From Bacteroidota bacterium (lineage in GTDB: Bacteria; Bacteroidota; Bacteroidia; Palsa-965), in the NCBI GenBank assembly GCA_003151415.1, contig PLXK01000205.1, positions 1 to 38,391 on the forward strand: a stretch of DNA of 38,391 nucleotides, in the 5' to 3' direction. The notes below the pieces were generated by a model. That model saw only the letters and a list, made by a program, of their open reading frames with translations. It was not told the origin of the DNA and did not search any database. The position numbers and the translations under genes were made by a program. Position 1 is the stretch's first letter, and each line of letters opens with the position of its first letter. Below are positions 15,606 to 24,393 of this stretch, one piece after another.

Positions 15606-16916
15606 TTGCTTTCCTTTTTGAAGAAGAAGAATAGTCTGTTTAAAATTGCAAACGGCACGAACAAACAAGAACAAATCCCCGCAATGGCCGACGATATACG
15701 AAGTAAGCAGGAGGTGTCAAGACCGAAGATAAAGGACATTAAATTGAGTTCCATTCTGGAAGTCACCAAAGCCATTAACAGCAATTTCTCAACCGAAAAA
15801 CTGCTCGAAATCTTCGAAAGCATGCTCAAGAACCAGCTCAATATCGGGAAGCTGGTGCTTTTCAGTTTCGATGCGGGCTGGAAATGTGTTCTCAAATATG
15901 GGGTTGAAGAAGAAATGGCAAACATTGATGTCACCAGAGAGTTTGGTCACATCAAGGAAATAAGCACCATCGATTACACTTCATCCGCTTCCAACCACAC
16001 CTTCGAAATCGTCATCCCCGTTTACCATAAATCCAGTCCGCTGGCCTACGTCCTTATCGGCGATCTGAATGAAGATAAACTCGAGGTGAGTGCGGCCATC
16101 AAGCATCTGCCTTTTGTACAGACCCTGGCCAACATCATTGTGGTGGCCATTGAAAACAAGAAACTGGCAAAAGAAAATATCCGGCAGGCAGCCATGAGCA
16201 AGGAGCTTGAACTGGCTTCCGAAATGCAGAATATGCTTTTCCCCAGCAAATTGCCTGACAATCATCTTTTGCAGATCAGCGCCTATTATCTGCCGCACCA
16301 GCAGGTAGGCGGCGACTACTATGATTTTATTCAGATTGACGAAAACGAAATTGCCTTTTGTATGGCTGACGTATCCGGAAAAGGTGTTCCTGCCGCCCTG
16401 CTCATGTCAAACTTCCAGGCCAATCTGCGGATATTGTTGAATCACATGTCTTCCCTGACCGATCTGGTCAAAGAACTCAACAGCAAGGTTATGCAGAATG
16501 CCAAGGGTGAAAAATTCATCACGCTCTTCATCGCCAAATACAACATTGTCACCAAAATGCTGACTTATATCAATGCAGGTCATAACCCTCCGCTTCTGGC
16601 TACGAAAAACAGCATGTCCATGCTTCGGGTTGGTTGTACCGGCCTGGGCATGTTTGATGACCTGAACAAAGTGAAAGAAGGAGTTATCAGCATCGATCCC
16701 GGTTCTGTCATCGTATGTTATACCGATGGTGTTGTGGAGATCGAAAACGAGCAGGAAGAGGAATTCGGTGTCAAATTGCTGAAAGAAACCGTCCGGGCCG
16801 AATTCGATTCAAGCATGGAAACGCTCAATCAAAAAATCATTTCAGACGTGATCAGTCACAAAGGCAACATGCCCTACATTGACGATATCGCATTATTCAG
16901 TTGCAGGATGTTCTGA
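15606..16916 (+). CDS. GAF-like sensor with SpoIIE-type PP2C serine phosphatase domain
   Basis: The product (up to 436 residues) has a Lys-rich N-terminus, a GAF-like sensory region (about 45-190), a linker helix (ELASEMQNMLFP) and a C-terminal PP2C/SpoIIE phosphatase domain (about 210-435). The phosphatase motifs GGDYYDF, MADVSGKGVPAALLMS, NAGHNPPLL, CYTDGVVE and YIDDIALF contain the metal-binding Asp residues. Such proteins often dephosphorylate anti-sigma-factor antagonists, but no partner gene is nearby. The start is uncertain: a TTG at 15606 gives a plausible N-terminus (MLSFLKKK), while the first ATG is at 15684. The promoter at 15534-15563 allows either. The 3' end overlaps the convergent ligase gene by 24 bases. 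Confidence 0.88.
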   Translation: MLSFLKKKNSLFKIANGTNKQEQIPAMADDIRSKQEVSRPKIKDIKLSSILEVTKAINSNFSTEKLLEIFESMLKNQLNIGKLVLFSFDAGWKCVLKYGVEEEMANIDVTREFGHIKEISTIDYTSSASNHTFEIVIPVYHKSSPLAYVLIGDLNEDKLEVSAAIKHLPFVQTLANIIVVAIENKKLAKENIRQAAMSKELELASEMQNMLFPSKLPDNHLLQISAYYLPHQQVGGDYYDFIQIDENEIAFCMADVSGKGVPAALLMSNFQANLRILLNHMSSLTDLVKELNSKVMQNAKGEKFITLFIAKYNIVTKMLTYINAGHNPPLLATKNSMSMLRVGCTGLGMFDDLNKVKEGVISIDPGSVIVCYTDGVVEIENEQEEEFGVKLLKETVRAEFDSSMETLNQKIISDVISHKGNMPYIDDIALFSCRMF

Positions 16917-18377
16917 TTGCAGAGGCAGCAGGGTATCGCTGCCTTTGTCTTTGTGGTAAATATCTGCCGCCACCAAAATGGCGATAAAGCCCCAGAATGG
17001 TACAGAAGCCTTGTCTGTATCCAGAAAATTGTTCAATCCGCCATGTACCATGTAGGTGACAAGTCCAAGCAGAACAGCAAGTGTTGTTGTCCGCAAATCG
17101 CCGCGTGGCAATGAATGAAACAAACGGGATCCCGTCCAGAGCACGCAAACAAGAATGGCTATAAAAGACAGAGCCCCCGGAATTCCGGATTCACACAAAG
17201 GGCCTATGTATTCGCTGTGCGCATTGCCCTTATCCCCTGCATTGGTACTGATTGTTGTCCGTTCGCTTGACAATTGAAAAGGAGCGTATAAAAAACTGTA
17301 AGTTCCCGGGCCCCAGCCCAGAAAGGGACGCTGGTTAAACATGCGCAGGGCGGAATGCCACCGGTTCAGCCTTTCGAGGTTCGAGGCATCTGTCGATATA
17401 TTGGAAATCGATTGCACGTGTTCGGTAAGGTTTGAAGAGGAATCCTGGCGGTTTTTTTCAAGTTTCATCACCAGGTCGCTCCACATCATGGTCAGAATAA
17501 TGGACACGGCTGCAAGTGAAATGACAAAGGTCTTGAATCCGATTTTCATCATGTAAATGACCAGCAGCGCCAGGGCCACGATGAGGCTCACCCAGGCAGC
17601 ACGGGTATACGAGAAGATCAGGGCAACCGTAAAAACAGCAAACAGCATCACCGAAAAGATCCGGCTTCCGGCAGAAAGAGAGCGGTTAAAAACAAAGGAA
17701 ACGACAAGCGGGAAGAACATGGCCAGCAGGGCGCCATAAGCCGTGTGGTCATTGAAAAAAGGCGACATGACCCAATGCGCCGCATCCTCTTTGAAACCCA
17801 GCTGGGCATGGTTGTACAAAGTATACAAAATGATCATGACAAATGGAATGATGTACAGCCAGGCAAACTTCCGGATGTTCTTGATGTTGGAAAACATCTG
17901 AACACCGATAAAATAAAAGCAGACAACAAACCACAACCTTGCCAGCAGGAATTTGAACGAAATAACGGGCAATTCGCTGGTTATGCAGGTAATGAATATC
18001 CAGATCAGATTGACAAGAACGTCAATGGTTACCGGATGATGCAGGATGCGCCTGTCGTAATTTCCTTCATACAGAATCCGGAAGAAATAAAGAAGCATAA
18101 CCCCGATCATCAGCGGTTCGGTTGGAATACTAAGTCCCAGCCGGATATCCTGATCGGTGAGATTGATCGACAGGGGCGTAAAGAAAACGATAATCAGAAG
18201 CAGGGTGTCTACCGAAACAAAAGCGAGATAAACAACGATGATGATAACCGGCAACAGATTGAGCCAGTAGAACTCATAAAAGCAGCAGAGTGCATTGACA
18301 ACCACAAAGGCTGCGCTCAAACTGTAGATCCAGCGTGTTTTTAACTGGTCAGTCAATTGATCCGGATTTCCTGTCAA
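16893..18377 (-). CDS. O-antigen ligase/polymerase family membrane protein
   Basis: The 494-residue product has about a dozen hydrophobic segments and a large periplasmic loop late in the protein (about 300-400). That loop contains WGPGTYSFLYAPF and KGNAHSEYIGPLCESG. The H-S-E-x-x-G-x-x-x-E-x-G pattern is typical of the Wzy/WaaL family, which polymerises or ligates surface glycans in the periplasm. Sequence cannot separate ligase from polymerase. The only reasonable start is a TTG at 18377, since no ATG precedes an upstream stop in this frame. It is the last gene of a minus-strand polysaccharide block, 107 bases after the second Wzz-like gene, and its 3' end overlaps the convergent phosphatase gene. 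Confidence 0.88.
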   Translation of the reverse strand: MTGNPDQLTDQLKTRWIYSLSAAFVVVNALCCFYEFYWLNLLPVIIIVVYLAFVSVDTLLLIIVFFTPLSINLTDQDIRLGLSIPTEPLMIGVMLLYFFRILYEGNYDRRILHHPVTIDVLVNLIWIFITCITSELPVISFKFLLARLWFVVCFYFIGVQMFSNIKNIRKFAWLYIIPFVMIILYTLYNHAQLGFKEDAAHWVMSPFFNDHTAYGALLAMFFPLVVSFVFNRSLSAGSRIFSVMLFAVFTVALIFSYTRAAWVSLIVALALLVIYMMKIGFKTFVISLAAVSIILTMMWSDLVMKLEKNRQDSSSNLTEHVQSISNISTDASNLERLNRWHSALRMFNQRPFLGWGPGTYSFLYAPFQLSSERTTISTNAGDKGNAHSEYIGPLCESGIPGALSFIAILVCVLWTGSRLFHSLPRGDLRTTTLAVLLGLVTYMVHGGLNNFLDTDKASVPFWGFIAILVAADIYHKDKGSDTLLPLQSEHPATE

Positions 18378-18484
18378 TGCACGAATAGCTTTAAAATTTT
18401 GTCATTGTTTGCATTTCAAGAAACAAACAGTCGATGTCCGAAACTCGGTCTTTTATCCGCCTATGGCCACGCAAAACAATCGGC

Positions 18485-19441
18485 TTATTTGAACTTGGTA
18501 AAAACCTCTTTGTTTTCCACGGCAACGATGACCAGCAGAGAAAAGACAAAAGCCGACACAGCGAAAATACAAATGATCACCCATCTGACGGGAGAAGATT
18601 TTTTATCGGCGGGATAAGGCTTCGCAACCAGGTTGGCATATGTCAGCACCTTGCGGCTGTCGCTGATGGCATAATCGTACTTGATGCGGGTTTCTGCATA
18701 AGTCTCGAATGCTTTCTGGTGCATTTGTTTCAGAGAAACCGACTCGGCACCTTTCTCCTCCAGATTTCGCATCACCGCATCCAGCTCCTTCAGGCTTTCT
18801 TTCGATCCGCTGGAAGTGATGAGCTTATAATACCGTTTCAGTGCTTCTTTACTTTGAATATAGTAATCCAGCAATCCGTATTTTTCGCGCAGCACGCGCA
18901 GCGCCGTTTCGAGAGAATCAATCTGTACGCGTTTGAATTCAAGCTGATCCTTCAGCAAGCGGACCACCTCCATGGTTTTGATCCGCTGAATGGTCCGGGC
19001 TTTCTGATTCATCAGATTGATGAGCGTATCCACCATGTTGCACGCCAGCTGGGGATCCGTATCCATGATGTCTATCCGAACCGATTCAAATTCTGTCCGG
19101 CGGATATCCACATTTTCATTGTAGGTATCATACAGGCTGGACATGGCTCCTTTTTTAGTCAGATCCACCTGATAACGCTCGGCGAGGTTAAAACGGTCGC
19201 ATATGGATTTTCGGATATCGGCAGACTGGAACAACTGCAGCATTTGTTCGGTAGCGGTTTCATTGCCATAGGGAGTCAGATTGGCCGGGTACAGAATGGC
19301 AGTAGATTTAAACTTGGGTTTGATGAACCATTCGCAGGACAAGAAGGCACCCAGACAGGCGGCAATGATGACAATGATCCCCAGCTGGAGTTTCCATTTG
19401 TACAACGTCCGGAGAAAAGAGAAATTGTTTAATTCACTCAC
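18485..19441 (-). CDS. Wzz-like chain-length determinant, second of a tandem pair
   Basis: The 318-residue product has an N-terminal membrane segment (about 14-36), a long periplasmic region with coiled-coil character, and a C-terminal membrane segment (about 283-306) preceded by SSPVRW. This is the topology of Wzz/polysaccharide co-polymerases, which set glycan chain length in the inner membrane. There is no cytoplasmic tyrosine-kinase domain. It is a paralogue of the gene immediately upstream, sharing the segments EQMLQ, CDRFNL and RTEF. Its GTG start overlaps the upstream stop by four bases (19438-19441), so the pair is translationally coupled. Confidence 0.85.
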   Translation of the reverse strand: MSELNNFSFLRTLYKWKLQLGIIVIIAACLGAFLSCEWFIKPKFKSTAILYPANLTPYGNETATEQMLQLFQSADIRKSICDRFNLAERYQVDLTKKGAMSSLYDTYNENVDIRRTEFESVRIDIMDTDPQLACNMVDTLINLMNQKARTIQRIKTMEVVRLLKDQLEFKRVQIDSLETALRVLREKYGLLDYYIQSKEALKRYYKLITSSGSKESLKELDAVMRNLEEKGAESVSLKQMHQKAFETYAETRIKYDYAISDSRKVLTYANLVAKPYPADKKSSPVRWVIICIFAVSAFVFSLLVIVAVENKEVFTKFK

Positions 19442-20463
19442 AGTTTTTCTGTTTTACGGAAGCGATTGATGCTATCCAGAATGATTATGCAAATTATGGC
19501 AATAAGCAGCGCAGAAGAAGTGGAACCGGCCACGACAACCCATCTGACGGGATATGATTTTTTTTCGGCAGGGAAAGCATTGTTGACAATAAACTTGTGC
19601 GGGATCTCCTGTTCGGCATCCACCTTGGCTTCCTCATATTTATTCTTCAGCATATTGAGCTGTTTGGTCTGCAATGTAAGGTTATCCCTCACTGCCAGAT
19701 AAGAACTGCCATAACGCGCAATGATTTTCAGTTTTTCTTCCAGCGATTTGATGGCCCTTGCATCTCCCTTGGAAATGGCAATGGCATATTGCTCGCTGGT
19801 AACCGACGACTGCGACTCGTAATCATACATTCCTTTTTCGTTGAGCTTGCTCATCGAGTCGGCAATCATGGCCACATCGGCCTTTTTCATTTGATATTCA
19901 TTCTCCACAATGCGGAATGCCTTGGAAGCACGTTCGCGCTGCATGCGTGTGGTGGTCGAGTCTAAAAGTTCCGCAATGCCATTGGCAATCTTCGAGGCCA
20001 GTGCAGGATCAACATCCAGCACTTCGATCTTCACCGACATAAACTCGGTTCGTTTAAAGGTGATGTTGTTCTGAAACTCATCGTACAATAAAGTGCGCTT
20101 GTACTTGTTGTTGGGGTCGATGTTGTAATGTTTTTCGAGGTTGAAGCGGTCGCACACCTTGGTTCTGATCTCGTCAGAATTCAGGATCTGAAGCATTTGT
20201 TCGGCCTCTTCCTCCGCCCCAAAAACCATCACGTCCTGCTTGGCACTGGGGTTTTCTGAAAGAAGCGCTTTGGAAAGAGAGCTTGTTGTGGCCGGAAACA
20301 TAACCACGGTAGATTTATACCGGTCTGGAATAACATAAGAAACAATTCCGGATACCAGGGCAGCTATAAAAGCCACCAGCAGCAAAGGTTTACGCTTCTG
20401 TAAGAAGAAATAAATCAGGTTGGTCGAATCGAAATCGTTCGACTTTCCGGTATCATTCGTCAT
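19438..20463 (-). CDS. Wzz-like chain-length determinant, first of a tandem pair
   Basis: The 341-residue product has two membrane segments (about 28-50 and 308-332) flanking a periplasmic coiled-coil region, with SYPVRW just before the second segment. These are hallmarks of Wzz/PCP proteins. The family controls the length of O-antigen or capsule-like glycans together with a Wzy polymerase. It lacks a kinase domain. The ATG at 20463 is preceded by a perfect minus-strand -7 motif at 20497-20504. It is co-transcribed with the second Wzz-like gene and probably the ligase. A 188-base gap separates it from the flippase gene upstream. Confidence 0.87.
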   Translation of the reverse strand: MTNDTGKSNDFDSTNLIYFFLQKRKPLLLVAFIAALVSGIVSYVIPDRYKSTVVMFPATTSSLSKALLSENPSAKQDVMVFGAEEEAEQMLQILNSDEIRTKVCDRFNLEKHYNIDPNNKYKRTLLYDEFQNNITFKRTEFMSVKIEVLDVDPALASKIANGIAELLDSTTTRMQRERASKAFRIVENEYQMKKADVAMIADSMSKLNEKGMYDYESQSSVTSEQYAIAISKGDARAIKSLEEKLKIIARYGSSYLAVRDNLTLQTKQLNMLKNKYEEAKVDAEQEIPHKFIVNNAFPAEKKSYPVRWVVVAGSTSSALLIAIICIIILDSINRFRKTEKL

Positions 20464-20496
20464 GTGTCAAATTTTGTGTTGCTTCAATAAGGAAGG

Positions 20497-20504
20497 CAAA
20501 AATA
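20497..20504 (-). promoter_or_regulatory. -7 motif upstream of the tandem Wzz genes
   Basis: On the minus strand this reads TATTTTTG, an exact match to TAnnTTTG, 33 bases before the ATG at 20463. No clear -33 element is seen. It would let the wzz-wzz-ligase unit be transcribed independently of the flippase. Confidence 0.5.
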
Positions 20505-20651
20505 GGAAAATTTATCTAATACGGTAATTTGAAGCGTTTTAGAGCCAAAATCACGATAACCCAACGAAGAAAATGAGGGATTGGACGGGGATATCATAAA
20601 AATGGTCTCCAACGGGCGAAGGGTCGTTGAACTGTTGAGCCCCCAAAACAC

Positions 20652-22340
20652 CTAGCCATACTTCAGCATTCTGAACATCGACTTGATGCTGATTTGCCTG
20701 ATGAGGAAAGCCCAGCAGACGCAGGCAGCTGACATAAGAACAAAATTGGCCAGCCAGCGGTGGTGATCTTCATGATAGGCAAACATTTTGGAAAGAATAT
20801 TGATACCGATAACCCCGACAATGAATACGGCCAGGGTGATGAGCAAACGGTAATTGACCCTGAACCGGAAGATGCGTTGGGCAATGAGAATCTGGGCCAG
20901 AGCCATGATCACCTGGGTAACCAGACTCACATAAGCCGACCCGACGGCATGAAAATAAGGTATCAGGAACATGTTCAGGCTGATATTGATAACCATGCAA
21001 CATCCTGCAAGTGCGTTCAGATGAAGCAGATTTCCATTGGCCGTGAGCAGGGTTCCGAAAATATAATTGGCCGAAATCGCCACAAAACAGCACATCAGAG
21101 GAGCAAAAACAACCGCCGCCTGATCCAGATGATCTTTGTAAATAAGTCCCATGATCTCCCGGCTGTAAAACAGACAGCCCACCGCTATCACAATGGCCGG
21201 AGTGATAATCAGATTAAAAGAAAGCTTCACGAGCGATTCGACCGACTCCTTGTATTTCAGCATCCGCGAAAAGGTGGGGAGCAAAATCACCGAAAAGAGA
21301 TAGGCAATCATATTCGTGGCATCGAGTAAACGAAAAGCTTTTGCGTAAATCCCTGCCTGATCCGCTCCGTTTTCCATGGCTTTCTCATCAAGCCGGTCGA
21401 TGGTGGCGCGAAGAATCGCTTCGGCTTTGCGGGCCTCGAATGTTTTCAGTTTTTCAATCTTCAAAGCCAGTTCAGCGTTGTAGCGGGGCATTATCCGCTC
21501 GAGCATCATGCCATCGATCCGGTTGTAAAATGTCATGAGTTCGGTTTTATCGGCCTCTATTGTTCTCAGTTTTTCAATCTTCAGTGCCAGATCAGCATCG
21601 TAACGCGGCAGTATCCTTTCCAGCATAACCCCGTCAATGCGGTTGTAAAAAGTCATGAGCAACACAAGAATGGCAAAGGGGAAACTTTTTTTCAGAATCA
21701 TCAGGGCAAAAGGATAACTCCATTTCAGTTTCAACGTTTCTGTTTTTCCGGCAACAATGACAAAAGCAATGAGCGCGGTGACGAAATAAGCTCCTGTTTG
21801 AATATAGGCAAAGAGCATGATGTCCATTTTGATGCTGAACATATGCCCCCAGAGAATGACCGCACACACCGAAATCATGATCAGCCTGTCGAGCACAGAC
21901 ACTAGGCTGTCTACTTTGAACAAATGCAATCCCTGCAAATTTGAACGCAGGTATAGCACCATGGAAATCAGAAACTGATTGAATCCCAGAAGAAGCAACA
22001 ATTTGGTGAGACGGGTATCGTAACCGATAGCCAGACCCACCACCACTGATCCTAAAATATAAATCAGGGCAAGGATGAGCTTCAAAACAAACAATGCCGA
22101 AAAATGTTTATCCAGCAGGTGATTGTTCTGTGCAATGTTCTTGTTGTTGAAATTGGTGATCCCAAAATCAAGAACGATATTGAGAAGGAAAGAAAAATTG
22201 AGCAGGGCAAAGAACTCGCCGAAATTCTGATTACCAACCTGTTCCTGAACGGCAGGCTCGATGCCAAGCATCCAGAAGGGCTTTACCAGCAGGTTAAAAA
22301 ACAGAAGAATACCAAGGTTGGTAAGAAATTTCTTTTGCAT
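20652..22340 (-). CDS. Wzx-like polysaccharide flippase with internal tandem duplication
   Basis: The 562-residue product is a multi-pass protein of the polysaccharide-transporter/MATE-like group that flips lipid-linked glycan units across the inner membrane. Hydrophobic segments fill residues 1-230 and 335-560. Between them lies an unusual hydrophilic insertion. It contains a 40-residue tandem duplication starting at MTFYNRIDG (229 and again 269), with 31 of 40 positions identical, followed by a charged helical stretch (about 305-325). In relatives I remember, the YNRID...MLER motif occurs once and runs on directly to QAGIYA, so the insertion looks lineage-specific. The frame is intact. It is 90 bases downstream of the FkbM gene. 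Confidence 0.86.
   Translation of the reverse strand: MQKKFLTNLGILLFFNLLVKPFWMLGIEPAVQEQVGNQNFGEFFALLNFSFLLNIVLDFGITNFNNKNIAQNNHLLDKHFSALFVLKLILALIYILGSVVVGLAIGYDTRLTKLLLLLGFNQFLISMVLYLRSNLQGLHLFKVDSLVSVLDRLIMISVCAVILWGHMFSIKMDIMLFAYIQTGAYFVTALIAFVIVAGKTETLKLKWSYPFALMILKKSFPFAILVLLMTFYNRIDGVMLERILPRYDADLALKIEKLRTIEADKTELMTFYNRIDGMMLERIMPRYNAELALKIEKLKTFEARKAEAILRATIDRLDEKAMENGADQAGIYAKAFRLLDATNMIAYLFSVILLPTFSRMLKYKESVESLVKLSFNLIITPAIVIAVGCLFYSREIMGLIYKDHLDQAAVVFAPLMCCFVAISANYIFGTLLTANGNLLHLNALAGCCMVINISLNMFLIPYFHAVGSAYVSLVTQVIMALAQILIAQRIFRFRVNYRLLITLAVFIVGVIGINILSKMFAYHEDHHRWLANFVLMSAACVCWAFLIRQISIKSMFRMLKYG
21417..21656 (-). repeat. 120-bp in-frame tandem duplication within the flippase gene
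   Basis: Copy 1 (21537-21656) and copy 2 (21417-21536) have an exact 120-base period. Each begins with an ATG (Met229 and Met269) and encodes 40 residues. The copies have diverged (9 amino-acid differences), so the duplication is not recent and not an assembly artefact. Confidence 0.9.
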
Positions 22341-22430
22341 TGTATGGTTAAAGACTGCGAATTTACTCTTTTATCTTGTGTTGGAGTCCTGAAAGGCGGA
22401 TGCGGGGGTTCGCGCCCTGCCCATAACAAA

Positions 22431-23174
22431 TCATACCGTCCCTGCTTTGTCCCCGGGCAGAAAAATAAAATTCTGTTTGTTCTGTTTATCAAATTTCACC
22501 AGGGCCGAATTTTCAACCACATGGATGGAATAACCAAGATCTGTAAGAAGTTTAAAACAACGCGTACGGTTCTCATTCTCCCAGAGTTCGATGTATAAAA
22601 CCGGCCGGTGTTTGGTCAGCATTTTCTGCCCGCCTTGCAGGACAAAGAATTCGAAGTTCTCCACATCCATCTTCACACCAGTAATGACAATATTTCCCTG
22701 AAGTTCGGCAAGTCCGTCGAGGGTACGGAGTGCTGTCTTTATTTTTTCACCCTGGTTCTTATCGGGAATAGAATCATGAACAACATGACTGAGTCCCTGC
22801 ATGCGTGCCCCGCCTTCGACCGGCATCACCATCTCTACGGTTCCCTCCTCACTGCCCAATGCACAACTCATCACCAACACATTGCTGAGTTGATAATGTT
22901 TCACGATGCGTTTTAAAGCTTCAATATTCTGCGGCATGGGTTCAAAGGCGATAACATTGCGCCTGGGCTCTCGGGCCAGATGCACCGTCATGATTCCGAT
23001 GTTGGCGCCAATATCAAGGACGGTTCCTTCGCCGGGGATCAAATTCAGAAAATAAAAAAAATCACCTTCTTTCTTATCGCTATGAAGAGTGGAGATTTTA
23101 TATCGGGAAAAGAGATAGAGGTAGTTCCGAAAACCGAACAGAACCTGGAGTATGTATTTTGCGGCGGTCTTCAT
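22431..23174 (-). CDS. FkbM-family SAM-dependent methyltransferase
   Basis: The 247-residue product has a class I methyltransferase fold. Motif I is in VLDIGANIGIMTVHLA (about 55-70), followed by an acidic strand end (AFEPMPQNIEALK) and the later VKMDVENFEFFVLQGG segment characteristic of the FkbM family. Members in polysaccharide loci often methylate sugar hydroxyls, and the flippase, Wzz and ligase neighbours support that role; the substrate is unknown. It is the first gene of the minus-strand polysaccharide block and is divergent from the glycosyltransferase. A perfect minus-strand -7 motif at 23183-23190 lies only 8 bases before the ATG, so the message may be nearly leaderless. Confidence 0.86.
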   Translation of the reverse strand: MKTAAKYILQVLFGFRNYLYLFSRYKISTLHSDKKEGDFFYFLNLIPGEGTVLDIGANIGIMTVHLAREPRRNVIAFEPMPQNIEALKRIVKHYQLSNVLVMSCALGSEEGTVEMVMPVEGGARMQGLSHVVHDSIPDKNQGEKIKTALRTLDGLAELQGNIVITGVKMDVENFEFFVLQGGQKMLTKHRPVLYIELWENENRTRCFKLLTDLGYSIHVVENSALVKFDKQNKQNFIFLPGDKAGTV

Positions 23175-23182
23175 GAGGTTTG

Positions 23183-23190
23183 CAAAAATA
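23183..23190 (-). promoter_or_regulatory. -7 motif close to the FkbM gene start
   Basis: On the minus strand this reads TATTTTTG, matching TAnnTTTG. It ends 8 bases before the ATG at 23174, leaving almost no leader. Confidence 0.35.
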
Positions 23191-23207
23191 TCATAAAAAC
23201 CGGAAGG

Positions 23208-24392
23208 ATGCCATTGATTTCCCTTAATTTCGTTTCCTCACTTTTGCACCTAAGAAGCCAGGATTTGGAAATTGTTGTCAATACACGTCTGCTCATCAAA
23301 GATAAACTCGACGGCATGGGCTGGTTCAGTTTCGAAACCCTGAAACGGATCACCAAAAACCATCCCGAACACCACTTCATTTTTCTCTTCGACCGCGATC
23401 CGGACCCATCGATGATTTTCTCTGACAACATCACCCCTTTAGTTCTTTCACCACAGGCCAGGCATCCTTTCCTTTTCTGGATTTGGTTTGAACTTTCTGT
23501 TGGCGGATTGCTCCGTGATGCCGGGGCCGATCTCTTTCTGTCTCCCGATGGCTATCTTCCGCTTTTCGGAAAAACACGAAAGCTGGCCGTCATACACGAT
23601 CTGAATTTTGCGCATTACCCCAAGGATGTCCCCTGGCTGGTGCGCAAATACTACAATTACTTCTTCCCGAAATTTGCTGCTGTGGCCAGCCGGATTGCCA
23701 CCGTTTCCCAATTTTCAAAACAGGATATTGAAACAACATACGGCATTGATGCCGATAAAATCGATGTGGTTGGCAACGGGGCCGACACCGCTTATGTTCC
23801 ACTGAAGGATGAAATCAAAAAAAAGGTGAGAAAAAAATACGCCCTTGATTGCCCCTACTTTCTGTTTGTAGGCTCCCTTCATCCGCGCAAGAACATCAAA
23901 CGGCTTCTCCAGGCATTCGATTCATTCAGGGAAACGCAGAACTCGGATATCAAATTACTGATCGTGGGTCATCGTTACTGGTGGACTGCCGAACTGGAAA
24001 CCGCTTATACACAGATGAAGCACCGCGGGGAGGTGGTATTTACGGGTCGTCTGCCACAGGAAGAATTGTATATGGTCATGGGTGCGGCATTCGCACTGAC
24101 CTATGTGCCTTATTTTGAAGGATTCGGAATCCCCCTGCTCGAAGCCATGCACTGCGATGTTCCAGTCATCACTTCCAATACATCCTCCTTACCCGAAGTG
24201 GCAGGAGACGCTGCACTTTATGCCGACCCTTTCTCAGTTGAATCCATTTGCCAAACCCTGATCGAACTGGTGAATGATGAGGCCCTTCAAAAAAGGCTGA
24301 TTGAAGCTGGCAGGCAAAGACGAAGTCATTTTTCATGGGATATCACAGCTAAACTGCTGTGGGATTGCATCGAAAAAACGGTTCAGCGATGA
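23208..24392 (+). CDS. GT4-type glycosyltransferase (group 1 family)
   Basis: The product (up to 394 residues) is a GT-B glycosyltransferase. The N-terminal domain begins at EIVVNTRLL. The C-terminal domain shows FVGSLHPRKNIKRLLQAF, the donor-binding EGFGIPLLEAMHCDVPVI segment with the E-x7-E-like pattern, and SSLPEVAGDAALYADP. It probably adds a sugar to a lipid-linked glycan at the inner face of the membrane, in keeping with the adjacent polysaccharide genes. The start is uncertain: the ATG at 23208 adds a 19-residue stretch not typical of the family, while a TTG at 23265 begins exactly at the conserved N-terminus. A possible promoter (TTG 23214-23216, CACTTTTG 23239-23246) would favour the TTG. 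Confidence 0.9.
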   Translation: MPLISLNFVSSLLHLRSQDLEIVVNTRLLIKDKLDGMGWFSFETLKRITKNHPEHHFIFLFDRDPDPSMIFSDNITPLVLSPQARHPFLFWIWFELSVGGLLRDAGADLFLSPDGYLPLFGKTRKLAVIHDLNFAHYPKDVPWLVRKYYNYFFPKFAAVASRIATVSQFSKQDIETTYGIDADKIDVVGNGADTAYVPLKDEIKKKVRKKYALDCPYFLFVGSLHPRKNIKRLLQAFDSFRETQNSDIKLLIVGHRYWWTAELETAYTQMKHRGEVVFTGRLPQEELYMVMGAAFALTYVPYFEGFGIPLLEAMHCDVPVITSNTSSLPEVAGDAALYADPFSVESICQTLIELVNDEALQKRLIEAGRQRRSHFSWDITAKLLWDCIEKTVQR

Positions 24393-24393
24393 G

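Noticed and set aside
18434-19432. Long plus-strand open frame of 332 codons
   Set aside because: It is antisense to the second Wzz-like gene, and its translation has the odd composition of a shadow frame.
22385-22425. tRNA-like 3' half (GGGGGTTCGCGCCC)
   Set aside because: The T-arm does not pair properly, the invariant A after TTCG is missing, and no matching acceptor, D or anticodon arm is found upstream.
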